A stretch of 64,000 bases of DNA from Bacteroidota bacterium (GTDB lineage Bacteria; Bacteroidota; Bacteroidia; Cytophagales; Cyclobacteriaceae). A model generated the notes under the pieces. The model worked only from the letters and a program-made list of their open reading frames with translations. It searched no databases and was not told where the DNA came from. Made by a program: the position numbers and the translations under genes. Of the stretch, positions 59,950 to 64,000 are shown in pieces. Location of the stretch: contig JAEZGH010000202.1 in NCBI GenBank assembly GCA_023417065.1, positions 1 to 64,000 on the forward strand. Direction: 5' to 3'. The stretch's first letter is position 1. Every line of letters starts with the position of its first letter.

Positions 59950-61182
59950 ATGAAGGACCGTACGATCTTTAAATTGAGCAACGGAATTCGCGTTGTTCAC
60001 GAAAGGATTCCATCTACGGCCATCGTGCACTGTGGTATTATTCTGGATGTTGGAAGCAGGGATGAAAACTTCGACAATCAGGGCATAGCCCACTTCTGGG
60101 AGCACATGGCTTTCAAGGGAACACGTAAAAGAAAATCAATCGACATAATCAGCAGCCTCGACTCTATTGGAGGTGAGTTAAATGCCTATACAGACAAGGA
60201 AAAGATCGCGTTCTACGCTTCCGTGCGGAAAGAATACTTTGAACGCGCTGTAGATGTGCTCAGCGACATCACATTTCACTCCGTATTTCCCGAACGCGAA
60301 CTCGAAAAAGAACGCGGCGTGATTCTCGAAGAGATGGCCATGTACAAAGACAGCCCCGACGATTCCCTTCAGGATGAATTCGAGGCCGTGGTCTACCAAA
60401 AACATCCCATGGGAATGAACATCCTCGGAAGAGAAGAAACGGTGCGCTCCTTCCGAAAGAAAGACTTCGTATCCTTCTTCAAGAACCACATGGATACGAG
60501 CAGGATCGTGTTCTCCTGCGTAGGGAATATCAGTCACGACGAAGTTCAGCGTCTCGCTAAGAAATACCTCGAAGGCTTCCGGAACACATGTCTTAATGGC
60601 AAGCGGAAACGCTTTTCGAACTACAAGGCCCAGGAGCAAATCCTGATGCGCACCGTTAAGCAGGCTAAGTGTGCGATGGGGCGCGATGCCTACCACATCA
60701 AGCACGAAGATCGCATCCCACTTTTTATGCTGGTAAATATGCTGGGTGGACCCGGTATGAACTCTCAGTTGAACCTCGCACTCCGCGAGAGATACGGCTT
60801 TGTATATTCCGTTGAAGCACATTATATCCCATATACCGATACGGGAATGTTTGCTGTGTTTTTTGGCACCGAACCGCGTCAGCTTGACAAGTGTATCCGC
60901 CTGGTGAAAAAAGAACTTAATAGGCATTGTGAAAAACCGCTTTCACAACGGAAGCTCCAGGCGATGAAGGAGCAAATCAAAGGTCAGCTGGCGATGGCTG
61001 AGGAAAACAACCTCAACCTTATGCTGATGATGGGCCGCACCATTCTCGACTCCGGATCTGTGCCTACGCTTGAGGAGATCTTCCAGAAGATCGATGAAAC
61101 GGATGCTCAGAAACTTCAGGATATCGCTCAGGATATCTTCGACGAACGGAAACTCAGTGTCCTCACGATGGTTCCGGGATGA
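59950..61182 (+). CDS. M16-family zinc metallopeptidase (processing-peptidase-like)
   Basis: A 410-residue inverzincin. The inverted zinc motif HxxEH is in IAHFWEHMAFKGT, with the third ligand in RGVILEEMAMYKDS. The second half is the inactive M16 domain with RERYGFVYSVEAHYIPY, the R/Y motif. It resembles mitochondrial-processing-peptidase-like bacterial proteases. No signal peptide, so it is probably cytoplasmic. The ATG at 59950 (MKDRTIFKLSNGIRVVHE) is the family start; a TTG 19 codons upstream is rejected. Confidence 0.92.
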   Translation: MKDRTIFKLSNGIRVVHERIPSTAIVHCGIILDVGSRDENFDNQGIAHFWEHMAFKGTRKRKSIDIISSLDSIGGELNAYTDKEKIAFYASVRKEYFERAVDVLSDITFHSVFPERELEKERGVILEEMAMYKDSPDDSLQDEFEAVVYQKHPMGMNILGREETVRSFRKKDFVSFFKNHMDTSRIVFSCVGNISHDEVQRLAKKYLEGFRNTCLNGKRKRFSNYKAQEQILMRTVKQAKCAMGRDAYHIKHEDRIPLFMLVNMLGGPGMNSQLNLALRERYGFVYSVEAHYIPYTDTGMFAVFFGTEPRQLDKCIRLVKKELNRHCEKPLSQRKLQAMKEQIKGQLAMAEENNLNLMLMMGRTILDSGSVPTLEEIFQKIDETDAQKLQDIAQDIFDERKLSVLTMVPG

Positions 61183-61222
61183 TTGAAAAAGCCATACCTT
61201 CGCGTGAATAAACACTACTAGC

Positions 61223-61864
61223 GTGTCGATTATACCCGAAGAACTTCAGCAATACGTTGAACACCATACCAGTCCGGAAAGCGACTTACTGCGTCGCATA
61301 AATCGCGATACACATGCCGGCGTGCTGCGGCCGCGAATGCTTTCCGGGCACCTTCAGGGACGGCTTCTGGCAATGATCAGTTGTATGCTTCTCCCTCAAA
61401 CGATACTTGAAATCGGAACGTACACTGGCTATTCCGCACTTTGCATGGCCGAAGGGCTGGCAGAAGGAGGAAGGCTTATCACCATCGACATAAATGAGGA
61501 ACTTGAAGACCGCGTAAGGGCCACTTTCGCGGCTTCCTCTCTCGCCGACAGGATAGACTTCCGGATTGGCAACGCCTTGAAGGTAATTCCTGAACTTAAT
61601 GAAACTTTCGACCTGGTGTTTATCGACGCCGACAAGGAGAACTATTCCGCCTACTACGATCTTGTATTGCCCCGCGTAAGTGAAGGTGGAATCATTCTTG
61701 CGGATAACGTGCTGTGGAGTGGGAAGGTGCTGCAGACAAAGCTGGATAAAGACACCAAAGCCATTATTGAATTTAATCGAAAGATTCAGGAAGATCGACG
61801 GGTGGAAAATGTACTTCTTCCCGTCAGGGATGGGATAATGATGATAAGAAAACTATCTTTGTAG
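61223..61864 (+). CDS. Class I SAM-dependent O-methyltransferase (COMT/CCoAOMT-like)
   Basis: A 213-residue methyltransferase. LEIGTYTGYSALCMAEGL binds SAM; FIDADKENYSAYYDL and ILADNVLWSGKVL provide the metal-binding aspartates and asparagine of the catechol/caffeoyl-CoA class. Substrate unknown. It starts with GTG 40 bp after the protease gene, and its end contains the -7 box of the next gene. Confidence 0.88.
   Translation: MSIIPEELQQYVEHHTSPESDLLRRINRDTHAGVLRPRMLSGHLQGRLLAMISCMLLPQTILEIGTYTGYSALCMAEGLAEGGRLITIDINEELEDRVRATFAASSLADRIDFRIGNALKVIPELNETFDLVFIDADKENYSAYYDLVLPRVSEGGIILADNVLWSGKVLQTKLDKDTKAIIEFNRKIQEDRRVENVLLPVRDGIMMIRKLSL
61854..61861 (+). promoter_or_regulatory. -7 promoter box of the LysM transglycosylase
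   Basis: TATCTTTG, an exact TAnnTTTG, inside the last codons of the O-methyltransferase gene and 23 bases before the ATG at 61885. Confidence 0.45.
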
Positions 61865-61884
61865 TATTCGCCAAACATTTTTAC

Positions 61885-63834
61885 ATGAAGGTATTCCTCG
61901 CGCTATTTTTAGCTACCACGGTGACCGTAGCTGCGCAGCCTCCCGAAGTTCCCCATAAGATGAAATTCGCGGATCTGACGCTGACGATCCGGGACGACGC
62001 CCGCAAGGAGATCGAAAAGGATGTCGAAGCATTCACGCGTTATGCAAAGTCTTATCAGGTTAAGGTGGACCGTGCGCGCACCTATTTCCCCATCATTGAA
62101 AAAATCTTCGCCGAAGAAGGAGTCCCCGATGATTTCAAGTACCTCGTCCTTCAGGAAAGCGCCCTGATTCCGGATGCAGTGTCAGTTTCAAACGCCGTAG
62201 GGTTCTGGCAATTCAAAGACTTCACGGCAATCGAGATGGGCTTGCGCGTCGATAAGGAAGTTGATGAGCGGATGAACATTCACTCCTCAACCCGGGCCGC
62301 CGCGCGATATCTTAAGAAGAACAATACCTTCTTCGACAACTGGTTGTATGCACTTCAGGCTTATCAGATGGGAGCAGGTGGTGTCATGCGAAGCGAGAAG
62401 AACACGCGCAATGGCGAGAAGCATATTGAAATCACCAGCAAGACCTACTGGTATGTAAAGAAGTACCTCGCGCATAAAATTGCCTATGAAGGAGCGGTCA
62501 AAGGAGAAGGTTCCATATCCATTGTTGCCTACAACAACCAGTCGAAGAAATCGCTTTCCGACATAGCAAAGGAAGTCTCCGTTTCAGAGGATGAACTCAA
62601 AGCATATAACAAGTGGGTTAAGGGGTCAACGATCCCAGGGGACCGCCTTTATGCAGTGGCCATTCCTGTGAACAAAGGGAGCGAGCCGATCCAGCTGTCG
62701 GATGACAAATCATCGGCAGCAGTAGCAGATGCTTCCCGCGGACTAAACGATACTGCGATCCCTGCAGGTAGCGTCAAGAAAAAGCAGGATCGTATGAAGA
62801 TCAATGGCATAATGGCGATACGGTCAGAGGAAAATGAAACGCCGGCAAAACTTGCCGCACGCGCCGGGGTCGATCTGTCGGCGTTCCTCAAGTGGAATGA
62901 TATCTCGATCAGTGACCGGATTAATCCAGGGCAGTACTATTTCCTGGGTAAGAAACGCGCACGTGCGTCTTCCGCTTACCACAAAGTGCGCGAAGGCGAA
63001 TCACTTTGGTCTGTCAGTCAGGAGTACGGTGTTCAAATTAAAAAACTCAAGCGCTTCAATCGCATGAAGCGCGAGGAAACCCTCACGCCAGGGACAACGC
63101 TATGGCTGGCGTCAATGAAGCCAAAGAATTCATCGTCTGGTACGGTGCCATCAAAGGTCGTTGAAGTCGACAGTGACGAAACATTCAACTGGGACGTTTC
63201 GCCCCAGGCCTCCGGTAGCACGGAGAGAAAGCCGGCGATACAACAACCATCCGCCAACACAACCGTTAAGGAAGAACCTGTTGCAAGTGAGCCTGCTGTT
63301 GTCGAGGTTATCACGGTTGCCGCACAAGAGTCCGTGGATGAACGTGAGAACGTTATCGCCGAATCAGGGGACGTAGCCGACGAGCCGATTTCAGCGACAG
63401 ATGATGCGGTTTTGCCCGAAACATTACCCGATGAGCCGATAGCCGTTGCACCATCAGCAGAAGCAAGTAAAGATACTGCGATAACCGTAGTACCCGCCCC
63501 TGTAAAGGAACACGAAGTCAAGGCAAAAGAGACCTTGTATGCCATTGCACGACTGTATAATGTTGGCGTGATGGATCTGGTAAAATGGAACGACCTTGAC
63601 CTGCAGCAGGGCATAAAAATAGGCCAGATTCTCAAGGTAACTGAACCTCAAGAGCTTGCAGAAGAGAGCAAACCAGCCCCTGCAGAAGAGGTTGAACATA
63701 TCGTTAAACCTTCAGATACCGTTTACAGCATCGCCCGGAAATATGGGGTTACGATTAAGGAGTTAATGGACTGGAACAGCAAGAAAGATTTCAATCTTGC
63801 AGTAGGAGAGCGGCTTAGAATACGCCCCAGGTAA
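61885..63834 (+). CDS. MltD-like lytic transglycosylase with five LysM repeats
   Basis: A 649-residue exported protein with signal peptide (VFLALFLATTVTVAAQ). The SLT domain (about 70-205) shows the catalytic glutamate in YLVLQESALIPDAVS and NAVGFWQFKDFTAIEMGL. It is followed by five LysM-like repeats: about 210-256 (divergent), 312-352, 369-414, then, after a threonine/valine/proline-rich stretch of about 130 residues, 542-585 (KAKETLYAIARLYNVGVMDL) and 602-648 (IARKYGVTIKELMDW). It cleaves peptidoglycan glycan strands and binds GlcNAc. Three repeats near the catalytic domain and two at the far end with a long acidic linker is an unusual layout. Confidence 0.92.
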   Translation: MKVFLALFLATTVTVAAQPPEVPHKMKFADLTLTIRDDARKEIEKDVEAFTRYAKSYQVKVDRARTYFPIIEKIFAEEGVPDDFKYLVLQESALIPDAVSVSNAVGFWQFKDFTAIEMGLRVDKEVDERMNIHSSTRAAARYLKKNNTFFDNWLYALQAYQMGAGGVMRSEKNTRNGEKHIEITSKTYWYVKKYLAHKIAYEGAVKGEGSISIVAYNNQSKKSLSDIAKEVSVSEDELKAYNKWVKGSTIPGDRLYAVAIPVNKGSEPIQLSDDKSSAAVADASRGLNDTAIPAGSVKKKQDRMKINGIMAIRSEENETPAKLAARAGVDLSAFLKWNDISISDRINPGQYYFLGKKRARASSAYHKVREGESLWSVSQEYGVQIKKLKRFNRMKREETLTPGTTLWLASMKPKNSSSGTVPSKVVEVDSDETFNWDVSPQASGSTERKPAIQQPSANTTVKEEPVASEPAVVEVITVAAQESVDERENVIAESGDVADEPISATDDAVLPETLPDEPIAVAPSAEASKDTAITVVPAPVKEHEVKAKETLYAIARLYNVGVMDLVKWNDLDLQQGIKIGQILKVTEPQELAEESKPAPAEEVEHIVKPSDTVYSIARKYGVTIKELMDWNSKKDFNLAVGERLRIRPR

Positions 63835-63919
63835 CTGCTTATTTTATTCTAATTCTTCCAAATTATTACGCTCATACATTGAAATTCATACGTGAACAGC
63901 GAGATATTCCAAAAAAGGA

Positions 63920-63927
63920 TAATTTTG
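63920..63927 (+). promoter_or_regulatory. -7 promoter box near the right edge
   Basis: TAATTTTG, an exact TAnnTTTG, 44 bases before the ATG at 63972 of a gene that runs off the window. Confidence 0.35.
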
Positions 63928-63971
63928 TGGACTGTGAACATGAGTTGAGTTGCTGAACCTATTGAATTTTG

Positions 63972-64000
63972 ATGCAAACTGAGACCAAAAGTATAGACCT
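63972..64000 (+). CDS. Start of a gene that continues past the window
   Basis: ATG at 63972 opens MQTETKSID and runs off the end with no stop. Position after an exact -7 box makes it a plausible N-terminus, but nine residues cannot be assigned to a family. Confidence 0.35.

Noticed and set aside
60178..60927. Long open frame antisense to the M16 protease
   Set aside because: It lies wholly opposite a well-supported gene, and its composition (many H, F and V) is that of a complement frame. Similar antisense frames at 9466-10110, 22154-22921 and 51575-52168 were dropped for the same reason.
1..64000. tRNA, rRNA or CRISPR features
   Set aside because: No cloverleaf with the usual TTCGA arm, no rRNA-like stretch and no regularly spaced repeats were seen in the gaps by eye.

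Overview
The window reads as chromosomal core genome of a member of the Bacteroidota, most likely of the Cytophagales type. Supporting signs are a PorT-type type IX secretion gene next to menG, families largely confined to this phylum (DUF5606, DUF2851, a SusC-like receptor remnant), lipoproteins with acidic residues right after the lipidated cysteine, weak or absent Shine-Dalgarno sequences, and repeated exact copies of the phylum's -7 promoter box TAnnTTTG just upstream of start codons. No rRNA, tRNA, CRISPR array, transposase, prophage or integrated element was recognised. Gene density is high, and convergent genes usually touch or overlap at their stop codons.

Layout. 1-3162: end of an unknown gene, then the biotin operon bioF-bioD-bioA (minus strand). 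3.3-10.5 kb: outer-membrane and lipoprotein genes, a DECR1-like dienoyl-CoA reductase, an OmpA lipoprotein, a DEDD exonuclease, an NhaC antiporter and a saccharopine-dehydrogenase-like enzyme. 10.6-13.6 kb: DUF4442 protein, Mpo1-like protein, FemAB-like acyltransferase and a GT2 glycosyltransferase. 13.6-22 kb: rsgA-waaA, a barrel protein, enoyl-CoA hydratase, a low-molecular-weight phosphatase, aspartate kinase, fbp, DUF5606 and engB. 22-26.4 kb: a PorE-like TPR/beta-propeller/OmpA protein, menG, porT and an SDR.

28.5-40.6 kb is the most unusual part: a minus-strand signalling block of a HAMP-GAF-coiled-coil membrane protein, CheR, CheB (methylesterase domain only), a GAF membrane protein, a large dCache/HAMP-GAF-PAS-PAS-SpoIIE phosphatase (SiaA-like), a SiaB-like kinase and a SiaC-like phosphoprotein. 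It is followed, after a terminator, by a TerB-ABCG transporter fusion and a lipoprotein. No CheA, CheW or conventional MCP is present, yet two of the sensors carry EExxAxxEE motifs in coiled coils that resemble MCP methylation sites. This suggests adaptation chemistry feeding a Sia partner switch.

40.6-64 kb: cdd, a second saccharopine-dehydrogenase paralog, rnhA-marC, a serC-like gene with aroQ, xerD, a TonB-dependent-receptor gene broken by two frameshifts, DUF4136 and barrel proteins, pyrD, a surface-type lipoprotein, ftsK-lolA, pyrF, DUF2851, a polytopic membrane protein, a NeuD-like acetyltransferase, a uridine phosphorylase, an M16 protease, an O-methyltransferase, a five-LysM lytic transglycosylase, and the start of another gene.

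Many starts were moved from upstream TTG or GTG codons to internal ATGs, because the ATG fits family start sites or lies just downstream of a promoter-like element. All functions are inferred from sequence by eye; no database search was run.
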